Shown here in pieces: positions 52,077 to 61,707 of a DNA stretch of 64,000 nucleotides (positions are counted from its first letter, which is position 1; each line of letters begins with the position of its first letter). The notes below the pieces were generated by a model. The model ran no database searches. It saw nothing but the letters and a program-made list of their open reading frames with translations, and was not told the origin of the DNA. This DNA comes from Mesorhizobium japonicum MAFF 303099 (lineage in GTDB: Bacteria > Pseudomonadota > Alphaproteobacteria > Rhizobiales > Rhizobiaceae). The position numbers were made by a program, and so were the translations under genes. The stretch lies in contig NC_002678.2 in NCBI RefSeq assembly GCF_000009625.1, positions 310,001-374,000 of the forward strand, written 5' to 3'.

Positions 52077-52265
52077 TCAAGCCAGGCTTGACCCACTGCG
52101 CCACTGTCGCCCCCCGAAGTGCCGGGACATCGTCCATAACGGAATCCGCTGCGTATCGTTGTTGAAGCGGATCTGGAACCAGCCGCCTTCTGGATCGCTC
52201 ATGTCGGCCGAGATTGTGGCGGCCGCGCGCACTTGATCGTAATAGCTCCATCCGCCATATGCCAT
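52077..52265 (-). CDS. Small conserved-looking protein
   Basis: A 62-residue product rich in aromatic residues (MAYGGWSYYDQVRAAA, GGWFQIRFNND). I believe similar small proteins occur in Mesorhizobium. There is no clear ribosome site, so the call is tentative. Confidence 0.5.
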   Translation of the reverse strand: MAYGGWSYYDQVRAAATISADMSDPEGGWFQIRFNNDTQRIPLWTMSRHFGGRQWRSGSSLA

Positions 52266-52310
52266 TGATTTGCTTGTATTTTCTTTCTAAGTCTTGAAGC
52301 GGCGTAGGGA

Positions 52311-52339
52311 AAAAGACCCGCCCCGTGAGGCAGCGGGCT
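52311..52339 (-). terminator. Terminator after the 52.3-kb gene
   Basis: CCCGC (52317-52321) pairs with GCGGG (52333-52337), with an inner CC/GG. Read leftward it ends in TCTTTTT. It shares the CCGTGAGGCAGCGGGCT core with the prophage terminator at 1593-1622. Confidence 0.65.
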
Positions 52340-52344
52340 GGCGG

Positions 52345-52497
52345 TCACGTCTTGTCGCCGTTTGGATTTGGTACCGGCGCCTCTCGCACGTCTCGTGGTG
52401 GCGGATCGATATGTTTAGGCTCCGGGGCTGCTTCGTCATCGACAGGCGTCTTAGTCGGGTCGGGCGCCGGCCCTGGCTCTTTGGCTTGATTTGGCAT
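52345..52497 (-). CDS. Small proline-rich protein
   Basis: I start it at ATG 52497; the frame is open from 52638. The 50-residue product is disordered and Pro/Asp/Glu-rich (PAPDPTKTPVDDEAAPEP). It has a GGA-type site upstream and its own terminator. Function unknown. Confidence 0.5.
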   Translation of the reverse strand: MPNQAKEPGPAPDPTKTPVDDEAAPEPKHIDPPPRDVREAPVPNPNGDKT

Positions 52498-52561
52498 CGG
52501 TTCCTCCGTCACCTGAAACCAGATAGCCGTTGTCTTTGTTCCGATGGCGCCAGGCGATTGC

Positions 52562-52795
52562 TCAATCCGACGGCTGGGTACGCTCAGCGATGGCGAATGC
52601 CTGCAGGTTCTTGGCCTTGCCGATGTCCTGATCGGCATTTGCGATGATCGAAAAGAAGGCTGCCCTGGCTATGTCCTTCTTCGAGGCCTTGGGGTGCGCT
52701 TTCTGGGCTGCCTTGACAAGTTGCTTGGGCGACATGTCGGGCGTGACGATCCTCATGAGGGTGTCGCCGATCGCACTCATTTCACTTGCGTCCAT
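52562..52795 (-). CDS. Small helical protein
   Basis: I start it at ATG 52795 (MDASEMS). The 77-residue product is helical (SPKQLVKAAQKAHPKASKKD, then AAFFSIIANAD). No family recognised. It stands alone on the minus strand. Confidence 0.6.
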   Translation of the reverse strand: MDASEMSAIGDTLMRIVTPDMSPKQLVKAAQKAHPKASKKDIARAAFFSIIANADQDIGKAKNLQAFAIAERTQPSD

Positions 52796-53130
52796 GGCGG
52801 GTGTCCTGTGCTGATCCGTAGACCACGATAGCAAGGACAGTTGGCGACTGCCAAGATGGTCTATGAAATAGAAAACCCCACCGGCAGGGAACCGGAGGGG
52901 TTAGTCCTGGGAGGACGCGCGGCGCGCGCTGCGCTCATCGACCGCGCCTTGTCCACATATCCCCGGGTTGCGACACGGATGTGACACTCTGGTCAGCGCC
53001 TCAATTCCATGGCTCGGCCACGCGTGTGGCTCGGACACCGGCATCAAGCCTTTGGAAAGGAGAAATGTGGTTCTCTCCGGAAGCTGAGGCGCGAGCGGTG
53101 CTGGCCAGAGGCGGCAATAGAGGCGGGCGA

Positions 53131-53928
53131 ATGGATATATTTGGCATCAAGGGGCTGTTGATCTGCGCGCTGATCTTCATTCCGTTCGAACATCTTTTCC
53201 ACGAACGGCCCCAGAAGGCCCTGCGCAAGGGTCTGGGTGTTGATCTGATCTATGTGCTGTTCAATGGGCTTATCGTAAAAGTGGTCATCGTTCTGATCGC
53301 GGCCAACACACTCGAAGCCGCCGCGATGCTCGTTCCGCAATCGATCACGCAGGCCGTCGGCGGCCAGCCGGTCTGGCTGCAGGTTCCCGAAATCATCCTG
53401 ATCACCGATATCGGCGTCTACTGGGCACACCGGGCCTTCCACACAATCCCTGCGCTTTGGAAATTTCATGCGGTGCACCACGGCATCGAGGAGCTGGACT
53501 GGCTCGGTGCTTTCCACTCCCACCCGTTCGACGCCATCCTCACAAAGGCATTGTCGCTGACGCCGATCTTTTTCCTCGGCTTCTCCGAAGCCTCCATCGC
53601 CGTCTTTTCAGTCATCTACTTCTGGCACACGCTGCTTGTTCATTCGAACGTGCGGATACCGTTCGGCCCCTTGAAGTGGCTGATCGCCAGCCCGCAGTTC
53701 CATCGCTGGCACCATGCCAACCAGCGCGAGGCCTATGACAAGAACTTCGCCGGGCAATTGCCTGTCCTCGACATGGTGTTCGGCACCTACAATGCCACCG
53801 GCGACAAGGTGCCGGAAAAATACGGCGTCGATGATCCGATCCCCTCCAGCTATTTCGGGCAGGTCAGCTATCCGCTCCTGTCGGGCGAGAAGCGATCGAA
53901 CCGTCCAGTGCCGAGCACCAAAGCCTGA
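53131..53928 (+). CDS. Sterol desaturase/fatty acid hydroxylase family protein
   Basis: I start it at ATG 53131; an upstream ATG at 53065 has AAGGAG but too close. The 265-residue integral membrane protein has the di-iron histidine boxes H100-x3-H104, H113-x2-HH117 and H191-x2-HH195, with about four membrane segments. It would use molecular oxygen to hydroxylate or desaturate a lipid. The substrate cannot be told from sequence; rhizobial members act on membrane lipids such as ornithine lipids or hopanoids in some cases. Confidence 0.9.
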   Translation: MDIFGIKGLLICALIFIPFEHLFHERPQKALRKGLGVDLIYVLFNGLIVKVVIVLIAANTLEAAAMLVPQSITQAVGGQPVWLQVPEIILITDIGVYWAHRAFHTIPALWKFHAVHHGIEELDWLGAFHSHPFDAILTKALSLTPIFFLGFSEASIAVFSVIYFWHTLLVHSNVRIPFGPLKWLIASPQFHRWHHANQREAYDKNFAGQLPVLDMVFGTYNATGDKVPEKYGVDDPIPSSYFGQVSYPLLSGEKRSNRPVPSTKA

Positions 53929-54072
53929 CGGCTGACACCGACGGCGCAAGACTTTTGTCGCTCCAAACTGGCGGTGTCGCCAGGTGGCAGCAGACGTTCT
54001 ATCGCGGGTTGGCTTTGGCTGATGCCAGCAATAATTGTAGGTCCTGCGCGTTCGCCTCGAGGCTTTCCCGGC

Positions 54073-54879
54073 ATGGACCATCACGACGACGACCTCGCGA
54101 AATTCGAAGCGCGTGGCGCGACACCCCTTCCGGCCACAAGAGACGAAGGCCAGGTGGAACATGAGGGCGCAAAAATCTGGTACGCCACCTTTGGCGCCGG
54201 CCTTCCCGTGATCCTGTTGCATGGCGGCCTCGGCCATAGCGGCAATTGGGGATTTCAGGTCCCCGCGCTGCTCAAGGCCGGCTACCAGGTCGTGGTGATC
54301 GACAGTCGCGGCCACGGGCGCAGCAGCCGCGACGAACGGCCGTACAAATATGAACTGATGGCTTCCGATGTCCTGGCCGTGATGGACGCGCTGCGCTTGA
54401 AGAAGGCGGCTATGGTGGGTTGGAGCGATGGCGCCTGCGTTGCCCTGATCCTTGGCATGAAAGCCCCCGACCGCGTCACCGGTGTGTTCTTCTTCGGCTG
54501 CAACATGGATCCGAGCGGTGCCAGGGAATTCGAGCCCAGTCCCGTCATCGATCGCTGTTTTGCCCGGCACGCCAAGGACTATGCCGAATTGTCGGCGACG
54601 CCGGACCAGTTCGACGCATTCGTCAAAGACGTCGGCCTGATGATGAAGACCGAACCCAACTACACCGCCACCGACCTGGCGCGGACGCGTGTGCCCGTGG
54701 CGATCGTTCAAAGCGAGCATGACGAGTTCATCAGACACGAGCATGCGAGCTATCTGGCCAGCAGCATCCCGGGTTCGGAATTGATCACCCTGCCTGGTGT
54801 CAGCCATTTCGCGCCGCTGCAACGGCCTGGGCAGTTCAACAGCGTTCTGCTGGCCTTCCTCGAAAACATTCATTCCTGA
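54073..54879 (+). CDS. Alpha/beta hydrolase
   Basis: I start it at ATG 54073 (MDHHDDD); the frame is open from 53974. The 268-residue product has the HGG oxyanion motif near residue 50, nucleophile S118 in GWSDG, acid D217 and H245. The order and length fit soluble esterase/hydrolase members. Substrate unknown. Confidence 0.9.
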   Translation: MDHHDDDLAKFEARGATPLPATRDEGQVEHEGAKIWYATFGAGLPVILLHGGLGHSGNWGFQVPALLKAGYQVVVIDSRGHGRSSRDERPYKYELMASDVLAVMDALRLKKAAMVGWSDGACVALILGMKAPDRVTGVFFFGCNMDPSGAREFEPSPVIDRCFARHAKDYAELSATPDQFDAFVKDVGLMMKTEPNYTATDLARTRVPVAIVQSEHDEFIRHEHASYLASSIPGSELITLPGVSHFAPLQRPGQFNSVLLAFLENIHS

Positions 54880-54946
54880 ATGCCGGGTGCGCGGCCCCCC
54901 TGAAGCCGGAAGGCTTTTTCGCGTCGAATCGGCTAAGCCTTGAGGT

Positions 54947-55645
54947 ATGAACGAGACCTCACTCTATGCACCGGTGAAGCGGTTCCTCGAAAGTCTCGAC
55001 TTTGTTGTGAAGGGCGAGATCGGCGGCTGTGACATCGTCGCGCTACGCGGGGGCGAGCCGCCGGTGGTCGTCATCTGCGAGCTGAAGCTGCAGTTCAATC
55101 TGGAATTGGTGCTGCAAGGCGTCGACCGAGCGACCGCTTGCGACGAGGTCTGGCTGGCGGCGCGCATGTCGGCGCGGGGCAAGGGACGCGAAAGCGACGC
55201 CCGGTTCCGCAATCTCTGCCGCCGGCTTGGCTTCGGCGTGCTTGGCGTGACAGCCAACGACAAGGTCGAAGTGCTTGTCAGTCCCGCCGCGCCGGAGCCG
55301 CGCAGGAATGCACGGCGGCGCTCCCGCCTTGTCGACGAGCACCAGCGCCGCCGCGGCGATCCTGTCGCCGGTGGAGGATCGCGCAATCCGATCATGACCG
55401 CCTATCGCCAAAGTGCCCTCACCTGTGCGGCTGCGATGGCGGACGGTCCCAAACGACCGCGCGATCTGAAGGCCTTGACGCCGATCGCGCCGAAAATCCT
55501 GCAGCACAATGTCTATGGTTGGTTCGCGCGCGTCGACCGCGGCCTCTACGATCTCACCGATGCCGGCCGCGCCTCGCTGGTCCGTTGGCCGCAGACACCG
55601 CATGATGAGGTCCGACACGAGATTTTGATTGCGTCGACCCCCTGA
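54947..55645 (+). CDS. DUF2161 PD-(D/E)XK-type nuclease-like protein
   Basis: A 232-residue product. The N-terminal half has a restriction-endonuclease-like core (GEIGGCDIVALRGG, then VVVICELKL with the E-x-K). The C-terminal half has a winged-helix-like part (HNVYGWFARVDRGLYDLTDAG). It matches the DUF2161 family of alphaproteobacteria, annotated as putative phosphodiesterases. Physiological role unknown. Confidence 0.85.
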   Translation: MNETSLYAPVKRFLESLDFVVKGEIGGCDIVALRGGEPPVVVICELKLQFNLELVLQGVDRATACDEVWLAARMSARGKGRESDARFRNLCRRLGFGVLGVTANDKVEVLVSPAAPEPRRNARRRSRLVDEHQRRRGDPVAGGGSRNPIMTAYRQSALTCAAAMADGPKRPRDLKALTPIAPKILQHNVYGWFARVDRGLYDLTDAGRASLVRWPQTPHDEVRHEILIASTP

Positions 55646-55719
55646 ATGCCGGGCCTTGGCGGGCATGGCGCGCCCCTCTTGGTTGATTTCTCAGACAAAA
55701 CATGCTGCTTGTCCCGCCC

Positions 55720-56109
55720 ATGAAGACACTCTGCATGATGGCCATTGCGTCCCTGACGCTGGCTTTCCCGGCCAGCGCGATGGACAATGCTTTGCGTGCC
55801 GGGCTGATGAAACTTGATCCGCAAACACGCCTCGAGCAGCGCTGCGATGCCGAAGTCCTGGACCGGATCACCCACGATGATCGCAAGTTCAAGGCCGACC
55901 GGGTCGTCGCCTACGCCTTCGCGACGCCCGAGATGAGCGCCGATGCGATCAGGAGTCCGGGTGCGGCGTTCCGCAGCAAGGGACAGTGGTATCGGCTGAA
56001 ATTCAAATGCCAGACCGGGCCGGACCATATGGACGTCCTGCAGCTGCGCTACCGGATCGGCGACGAAATTCCGGAAGCCGACTGGGCGAAGTACAATCTC
56101 TACGATTAG
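55720..56109 (+). CDS. DUF930-like periplasmic protein
   Basis: I start it at ATG 55720 (frame open from 55702). The 129-residue product has a signal peptide (cleavage near SAMD) and the DUF930 pattern: LEQRCDAEVLDRI, FRSKGQWYRLKFKC, RIGDEIPEADW. The family is conserved in Rhizobiales, and its function is unknown. Confidence 0.85.
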   Translation: MKTLCMMAIASLTLAFPASAMDNALRAGLMKLDPQTRLEQRCDAEVLDRITHDDRKFKADRVVAYAFATPEMSADAIRSPGAAFRSKGQWYRLKFKCQTGPDHMDVLQLRYRIGDEIPEADWAKYNLYD

Positions 56110-56294
56110 TTTTTCGCGGGGTTGGTTCGGCTTCGGCTCACCAGCCGGCGGCGGCTGAGAATCTCCTGGTATACCCCTGCCACGAAATTGGTTTTCCAGT
56201 GTTGTCTGTCGCGGCGCCTTGACGCCAGCGGACCATGCCTTTAGGCCCGTCTGGACAATCGACAACGAACACTCGGCGAAGGGCTTCCAGGTCG

Positions 56295-56981
56295 ATGGAA
56301 ATATTTACCGCCGCGGGCATATCGGCTCTTTTTCAGGTCATCGCTATCGATCTTGCGCTCGCGGGTGACAACGCCATCGTCATCGGCCTCGCCGCGGCCG
56401 GCCTGCCGGCCGCCCAGCGCAAGCGCGCCATTCTGGTCGGCATCGCGGCCGCCACCGTGCTTCGCATTTTCTTCGCCCTGATCACGCAATGGCTGCTGAC
56501 CATCGGCCCCATGCTGCTGATCGCCGGTGGCCTGCTTCTGCTGTGGGTGTGCTGGAAGATGTGGCGCGAATTGCGCGTCAGCCACGATGAGGAGCGCGAC
56601 GCGACCGAAGCGCTGTCGAATGGCGACTTCGACAAGGACGGCGTCGTCGGCGGCAAGGGATCCGGCAAGACCTTCTCGCAGGCCGCCTGGCAGATCGTCA
56701 TTGCCGACGTGTCGATGTCGCTGGACAATGTCCTGGCCGTGGCAGGTGCTGCCATGAACCATCCGACCGTGCTGGTCATCGGACTGGCCCTGTCGATCGC
56801 CTTGATGGGTTTTGCCGCGTCGTTTGTCGCGCGTCTGCTGCACAAATACCGCTGGATTGCCTATATCGGCCTGGCAATCATCCTTTATGTCGCGGTCAAG
56901 ATGCTGCTTGACGGGGCCGTACAGCAATTCCCCGAGCACTTCGCCTTCCTGGCGCCCTGGTTCGGATCCGGAGGCCACTGA
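56295..56981 (+). CDS. TerC-family membrane protein (YjbE type)
   Basis: I start it at ATG 56295 (MEIFTAA). The 228-residue product has about seven membrane segments with the TerC metal motifs: DLALAGDNA in the first and DVSMSLDNVLAVAG in the middle, joined by an acidic loop. The family is linked to manganese export and metallation of exported enzymes. I see no yybP-ykoY-like riboswitch upstream. Confidence 0.88.
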   Translation: MEIFTAAGISALFQVIAIDLALAGDNAIVIGLAAAGLPAAQRKRAILVGIAAATVLRIFFALITQWLLTIGPMLLIAGGLLLLWVCWKMWRELRVSHDEERDATEALSNGDFDKDGVVGGKGSGKTFSQAAWQIVIADVSMSLDNVLAVAGAAMNHPTVLVIGLALSIALMGFAASFVARLLHKYRWIAYIGLAIILYVAVKMLLDGAVQQFPEHFAFLAPWFGSGGH

Positions 56982-57147
56982 GCCGCCCGATGGCGCGGAC
57001 CAGCCTGTCGGCCGGTTTGCTTGATTGCGCAACCCATGCTATTGCGCCGCGCGTATTGGCTCCTGCCAAGCGCTACAGACCGACATTTACAGCGATTTGA
57101 GGCCGGACCAGCGTTTCGGCCCGTGTGCCCCCATTGGAAACTTGCCT

Positions 57148-58461
57148 ATGTCCGCCCCTCGCGTCAGTTTCGTCAGCCTTGGATGCCCGAAGGCGCTCGT
57201 GGATTCCGAGCGCATCATCACGCGCCTGCGCGCCGAAGGCTATGAGATCGCCCGCAAGCATGACGGCGCCGATCTTGTCGTGGTCAACACCTGCGGTTTC
57301 CTGGACTCCGCCCGCGACGAGTCGCTCAACGCCATCGGTTCCGCGCTTTCGGAAAACGGCAGAGTCATCGTCACCGGCTGCCTCGGCGCCGAGCCGGACG
57401 TGATCCGCGAAAAGCACCCCAATGTGTTGGCGATCACCGGACCACAGGCTTATGAGAGCGTCATGGCAGCCGTGCATGAGGCGGCCCCGCCCTCGCACGA
57501 TCCCTATATCGATCTGCTGCCGCCGCAGGGCGTCAAGCTGACGCCGCGCCACTATGCCTATCTCAAGATCTCGGAAGGCTGCAACAACCGCTGCACCTTC
57601 TGCATCATTCCCGCACTTCGCGGCGATCTCGTTTCGCGCCCGGCGGCCGATGTGCTGCGCGAAGCCGAAAAACTGGCCAAGGCCGGCGTCAAGGAACTGC
57701 TCGTCATCTCGCAGGACACCAGCGCCTACGGCATCGACATCAAGTACCAGACCTCTATGTTCGGCGACCGTGAAGTGCGCGCGAAATTCCTCGATCTGTC
57801 GGAGGAATTGGGCAAGCTCGGCATCTGGGTGCGGATGCACTATGTCTACCCCTACCCGCATGTCGCCGACGTCATCCCGCTGATGGCCGAGGGCAAGATC
57901 CTTCCCTATCTCGACATCCCGTTCCAGCACGCCTCGCCGCAGGTGCTGAAGAACATGCGCCGGCCGGCGCATGGCGAAAAGACGCTGGAGCGCATTCGCG
58001 GCTGGCGCGACGTGTGCCCTGACCTCGCCATCCGCTCGACCTTCATCGTCGGCTTCCCCGGCGAGACAGACGAGGATTTCGAGATGCTGCTCGACTGGCT
58101 GGATGAGGCAAAAATCGACCGTGCCGGCTGCTTCAAATACGAGCCGGTCAAAGGCGCCCGTTCCAACGACCTCGGCCTCGAGCAGGTGCCGCAGGACGTC
58201 AAGGAAGCGCGCTGGCACCGCTTCATGCAGCGCCAGCAGAAGATTTCCGCGACGCAGCTGGCGAAAAAGGTCGGCAAGCGCCTGCCGGTGCTGATCGACG
58301 AAGCGCATGGCACTTCGGCCAAGGGCCGCACCAAATACGATGCGCCCGAGATCGACGGCTCGGTCCACATCCAGTCGCGCCGCCCGATGCGTGCCGGTGA
58401 CATCGTCACCGTCAAGATCGAGCGAGCCGACGCCTACGACCTCTACGGTTCGGCCGTCTGA
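57148..58461 (+). CDS. rimO: Ribosomal protein uS12 methylthiotransferase RimO
   Basis: I start it at ATG 57148 (MSAPRVSF). The 437-residue product has the MTTase N domain with cluster ligands C13, C49 and C78, a radical-SAM domain with C145, C149 and C152 (CNNRCTFC), and a C-terminal TRAM domain. It methylthiolates an aspartate of ribosomal protein S12. The length and motifs are those of a functional enzyme. A strong terminator follows. Confidence 0.97.
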   Translation: MSAPRVSFVSLGCPKALVDSERIITRLRAEGYEIARKHDGADLVVVNTCGFLDSARDESLNAIGSALSENGRVIVTGCLGAEPDVIREKHPNVLAITGPQAYESVMAAVHEAAPPSHDPYIDLLPPQGVKLTPRHYAYLKISEGCNNRCTFCIIPALRGDLVSRPAADVLREAEKLAKAGVKELLVISQDTSAYGIDIKYQTSMFGDREVRAKFLDLSEELGKLGIWVRMHYVYPYPHVADVIPLMAEGKILPYLDIPFQHASPQVLKNMRRPAHGEKTLERIRGWRDVCPDLAIRSTFIVGFPGETDEDFEMLLDWLDEAKIDRAGCFKYEPVKGARSNDLGLEQVPQDVKEARWHRFMQRQQKISATQLAKKVGKRLPVLIDEAHGTSAKGRTKYDAPEIDGSVHIQSRRPMRAGDIVTVKIERADAYDLYGSAV

Positions 58462-58487
58462 GCGTTCCGTCACTTTCTCCCGGCAAA

Positions 58488-58517
58488 TGAAAAGGGCGCC
58501 TCGCGGCGCCCTTTTCA
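58488..58517. terminator. Bidirectional terminator between rimO and BMP gene
   Basis: TGAAAAGGGCGCC (58488-58500) and GGCGCCCTTTTCA (58505-58517) form a perfect 13-bp stem with a TCGC loop and T-runs on both sides. It serves both convergent genes. Confidence 0.95.
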
Positions 58518-58537
58518 TTCGAAATGTGATGCTCCGC

Positions 58538-59605
58538 TTACTGCGGCAGCTTGTCGTCGACGCCCTTCACGTAGAAATTCATGCCGAGCAGCGTGCCGTC
58601 ATCGGCGACTTCACCGTCCTTCAGCCACGGTGTGCCGTCCTGCTTGGCGATCGGTCCGGTAAAGGGGTTCCAGCCGCCGGCGATTTTCTTCTCGGTCGCC
58701 TCGGCCAGAGCCTTCACGTCGTCGGGCATGTTGGTGTAGGGCGCGAGCTTGACCGCGCCGTCCTTGATGCCGAGCCAGACATTGTCCGGCTTCCAGGTGC
58801 CGTCGATGGCTGCCTGTACCCGGCTGATGTAGTACGGGCCCCATTCGTCGGTCAGCGAGGTCAGCTGCGCATTCGGCGCGAACTTGATCATGTCGGACGA
58901 CTGGCCGAAGCCATGCAGCTTGCGCTCCTCGGCGACCTGCAGGGCGGCGGTCGAGTCGGTGTGCTGGACGATGATGTCGGCGCCCTGGTCGAACAGCGCC
59001 TTGGCGGCGTCGGCTTCCTTGCCCGGATCGAACCATGAGTTGACCCAGACGATCTTGGCCTTGAAGTTCGGATTGATCGACTGCGCGCCGAGCATGAAGG
59101 AGTTGATGCCCATTACCACTTCCGGGATCGGGAAGGACACGATGTAACCGGCGACGCCGGACTTCGATTCCTTGGCGGCAATCTGGCCGAGTACGTAGCG
59201 GCCTTCATAGAAGCGGGCATTGTAGATGCCGAGATTGTCACCCGTCTTGTAGCCGGTGGCGTGCTCGAACATCACTTTCGGGAATTTCTTGGCGACCTTC
59301 ACCTCGGCGTCCATGAAGCCGAACGACGTCCCGAAGATGATCTTGCAGCCTTCGCGCGCCAGGCGCTCGAAAGCACGGTCGGCATCGGGACCTTCGGAGA
59401 CGTTCTCCAGATAGGCGGTCTCGACCTTGTCGCCGAGCGCCTTCTCGACTTCGAGCCGGCCCTGGTCGTGCTGGTAGGAGTAGCCGAAATCGCCGATCGG
59501 GCCGGTATAGACCCAGCAGGCCTTCAACTTGTCGGCAGCCTCTGCGGACGCGGCCAGCGACAATGCCGCTGTCGTCGTCATCAGGGCAATAAGCAGTTTT
59601 TTCAT
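58538..59605 (-). CDS. BMP-family substrate-binding protein of ABC importer
   Basis: A 355-residue periplasmic protein with a signal peptide (cleavage near AEAADK) and the BMP/PnrA pattern: VYTGPIGDFGYSYQHDQGR, GTSFGFMD, VWVNSWFDPGKE. It binds the solute, in this family usually purine nucleosides. It is the last gene of the four-gene leftward operon ATPase, permease, permease, binding protein, 51 bp past the second permease. Confidence 0.92.
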   Translation of the reverse strand: MKKLLIALMTTTAALSLAASAEAADKLKACWVYTGPIGDFGYSYQHDQGRLEVEKALGDKVETAYLENVSEGPDADRAFERLAREGCKIIFGTSFGFMDAEVKVAKKFPKVMFEHATGYKTGDNLGIYNARFYEGRYVLGQIAAKESKSGVAGYIVSFPIPEVVMGINSFMLGAQSINPNFKAKIVWVNSWFDPGKEADAAKALFDQGADIIVQHTDSTAALQVAEERKLHGFGQSSDMIKFAPNAQLTSLTDEWGPYYISRVQAAIDGTWKPDNVWLGIKDGAVKLAPYTNMPDDVKALAEATEKKIAGGWNPFTGPIAKQDGTPWLKDGEVADDGTLLGMNFYVKGVDDKLPQ

Positions 59606-59656
59606 CGTGTTACCTCTCTGTGTTAAGCCTTGGAGCTTCCCGTCTTTTTGTTTTTG

Positions 59657-60577
59657 TCAACGATCCGGAACGAATGGCTGCCCCAGGGATGCCGGCGTGT
59701 TCATCATCGTCAGACGCTTGTTGCGCGAGATTAGAACGAGAACCACGACGGTTGCCAGATAGGGCAGAGAAGAAAGCATCTGCGAGGGCACCGGAATGCC
59801 AAAAGCCTGTGCATGAAGCTGGCCGATCCACACCGCGCCGAAGATGTAGGCGCCGGCCAGCACCCGCCACGGCCGCCACGACGCAAACACGACGAGCGCC
59901 AAGGCGATCCAGCCGCGGCCCGCGGTCATGTTCTCGACCCATTGCGGCGTGTAGACCAGCGACAGATGGCCGCCGGCGAGACCGGCGCAGGCGCCACCGA
60001 AGATCACCGCCAAATAGCGGTAGCGGATGACCTTGATGCCGAGCGCATGCGCCGAGGTGTGGCTGTCGCCGATCGAGCGCAGCGTCAGTCCGGTTCGCGT
60101 CTTGAACAGGAACCACATGACGGCGGCGGTCAGCACGATCGAGATGTAGAACACCGGATCCTGGCCGAACAGCAGCTTGCCGACAACCGGGATGGAGCTC
60201 AGGCCGGGAATGTCGAGATTGGGCAGCCTGACGCCGGGCTGGCCGACGAAGCTCGTGCCGATCATGCCGGAGAGGCCGAGGCCGAGCAGCGTCAGCGACA
60301 GGCCGGTCGCCACTTGGTTGGTGGCCAGCGACAGAGTCATGACGGCGAACAGCAGCGAGAACAACGCCCCCATGGCGATCGCCGCCAATAGGCCGATCCA
60401 GGGCGAGCCGGTCAGGTAGCCGGCCCCGAAGCCGCCGACCGCGCCCATGATCATCATGCCCTCGACGCCGAGATTGAGCACGCCGGAGCGCTCGACCACC
60501 AGTTCGCCGATCGCCGCGATCAAAAGCGGCGTTGCGGCCGTTGCGATGGTCAAGAGGATGTTGACGGTGATGTCCAT
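59657..60577 (-). CDS. ABC importer permease 2
   Basis: The 306-residue membrane protein starts at ATG 60577, overlapping the stop of permease 1 (TGATG). It has the GxEG motif ([11 protein letters not shown]) and multiple spans of the branched-chain/nucleoside-type permease family (YufQ/NupQ-like). It forms the channel with permease 1. Confidence 0.9.
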   Translation of the reverse strand: MDITVNILLTIATAATPLLIAAIGELVVERSGVLNLGVEGMMIMGAVGGFGAGYLTGSPWIGLLAAIAMGALFSLLFAVMTLSLATNQVATGLSLTLLGLGLSGMIGTSFVGQPGVRLPNLDIPGLSSIPVVGKLLFGQDPVFYISIVLTAAVMWFLFKTRTGLTLRSIGDSHTSAHALGIKVIRYRYLAVIFGGACAGLAGGHLSLVYTPQWVENMTAGRGWIALALVVFASWRPWRVLAGAYIFGAVWIGQLHAQAFGIPVPSQMLSSLPYLATVVVLVLISRNKRLTMMNTPASLGQPFVPDR

Positions 60578-61707
60578 CAGCGGGCTTCCTTCAACTTCGG
60601 CGCGGCGTCCAGCTTCGCCGTGCCTTCCTGTTTCGTCAGCGCCATGCCGATCAGGCGGATGCGGTAGTGGATGAGCGTGTCGCAGCCGAGCACGAAGAAC
60701 AAAAGCATGCCCTGGAACACCCGCGCCACCTTGTCGGAAATGCCGAGAGCGCTTTGCACCGCCTCGCCGCCGAGATAGGTCAGCGCCAGGACCAGGCCCG
60801 CGGCGATGATGCCGAGCGGATTGAGGCGGCCGAGGAACGCCACGATGATGGCGGTGAAGCCGTAGCCGGGAGAAATAACCGGCTGCAACTGTCCGATGGC
60901 GCCGGAGACTTCCGAAATGCCGGCAAGTCCGGCCAGCGCGCCCGACAGCAGGAAGGCGAAGAACACCATGCGGCTGAGGCCGAAACCGGCGAAGCGCCCG
61001 GCCCGCGGGCTGGAACCCAGCACCCGCACCTCGAAGCCCTTCAGCATGCGTCCCATCAGGATCCAGATCAGCACCGCGGCAACCAGCGCAAACACAAAGC
61101 CCCAATTGGCACGTCCGGCGTCCGGCATCAATTCCGGCAGCACGGCGGAGTCGCCGAACTGGATCGTCTGCGGGAAACCGTGGCCCTGCGGATCGCGCCA
61201 GGGACCGCGCACCAGCCAGTCGAGGAAGAGCTGCGCGACATAGACCAGCATCAGGCTGGTCAAGATCTCGTTGGTGTTGAAGCGGGTCTTCAGAAAGGCG
61301 GGTATCGCCGCATAGGCGGCGCCGCCGACCATGCCGAGCAAAAGCATCAGCGGCAGCACCAGCGGCCCTTCGAATTGCGGGAACAGCACCGGAATGGCGG
61401 AGCCGAAGATGGCGCCGAAAATAAACTGGCCCTCGGCGCCGATGTTCCAGATGTTGGCTTTGTAGCAGACCGAGAGGCCGACCGCGATCAGGATCAGCGG
61501 TGCCGCCTTGATCGCCAGCTCATGCAGTTGCCAGACCTGGCTGATCGGTTCGATGAAGTAGATCCGGAACGCGGTCAGCGGATTGACACCGAGCAGCGCG
61601 AACAGAACCGCGCCGGCGATGATCGTCAGCGCGAAGGCGATGAACGGCGACAGGGCCGAAAACAGCGCGGAGCGCTGCGGGCGTTTGACGAGTTCGAGGC
61701 GCATCAT
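60577..61707 (-). CDS. ABC importer permease 1
   Basis: The 376-residue membrane protein starts at ATG 61707, overlapping the ATPase stop by 4 bp. It has about ten spans and the WNIGAEGQF motif of the family (NupP/YufP-like). The longer open frame to 61956 is a shadow of the ATPase gene. Confidence 0.9.
   Translation of the reverse strand: MMRLELVKRPQRSALFSALSPFIAFALTIIAGAVLFALLGVNPLTAFRIYFIEPISQVWQLHELAIKAAPLILIAVGLSVCYKANIWNIGAEGQFIFGAIFGSAIPVLFPQFEGPLVLPLMLLLGMVGGAAYAAIPAFLKTRFNTNEILTSLMLVYVAQLFLDWLVRGPWRDPQGHGFPQTIQFGDSAVLPELMPDAGRANWGFVFALVAAVLIWILMGRMLKGFEVRVLGSSPRAGRFAGFGLSRMVFFAFLLSGALAGLAGISEVSGAIGQLQPVISPGYGFTAIIVAFLGRLNPLGIIAAGLVLALTYLGGEAVQSALGISDKVARVFQGMLLFFVLGCDTLIHYRIRLIGMALTKQEGTAKLDAAPKLKEAR

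Noticed and set aside
53608..54873. 421-codon minus-strand open frame
   Set aside because: Antisense of the hydroxylase and hydrolase genes, both with intact catalytic motifs.
56110..56294. Manganese (yybP-ykoY) riboswitch upstream of the TerC-family gene
   Set aside because: I looked for the conserved motif before the start and could not find it.
57073..58518. 481-codon minus-strand open frame
   Set aside because: Antisense of rimO, which is certain from its cysteine motifs.
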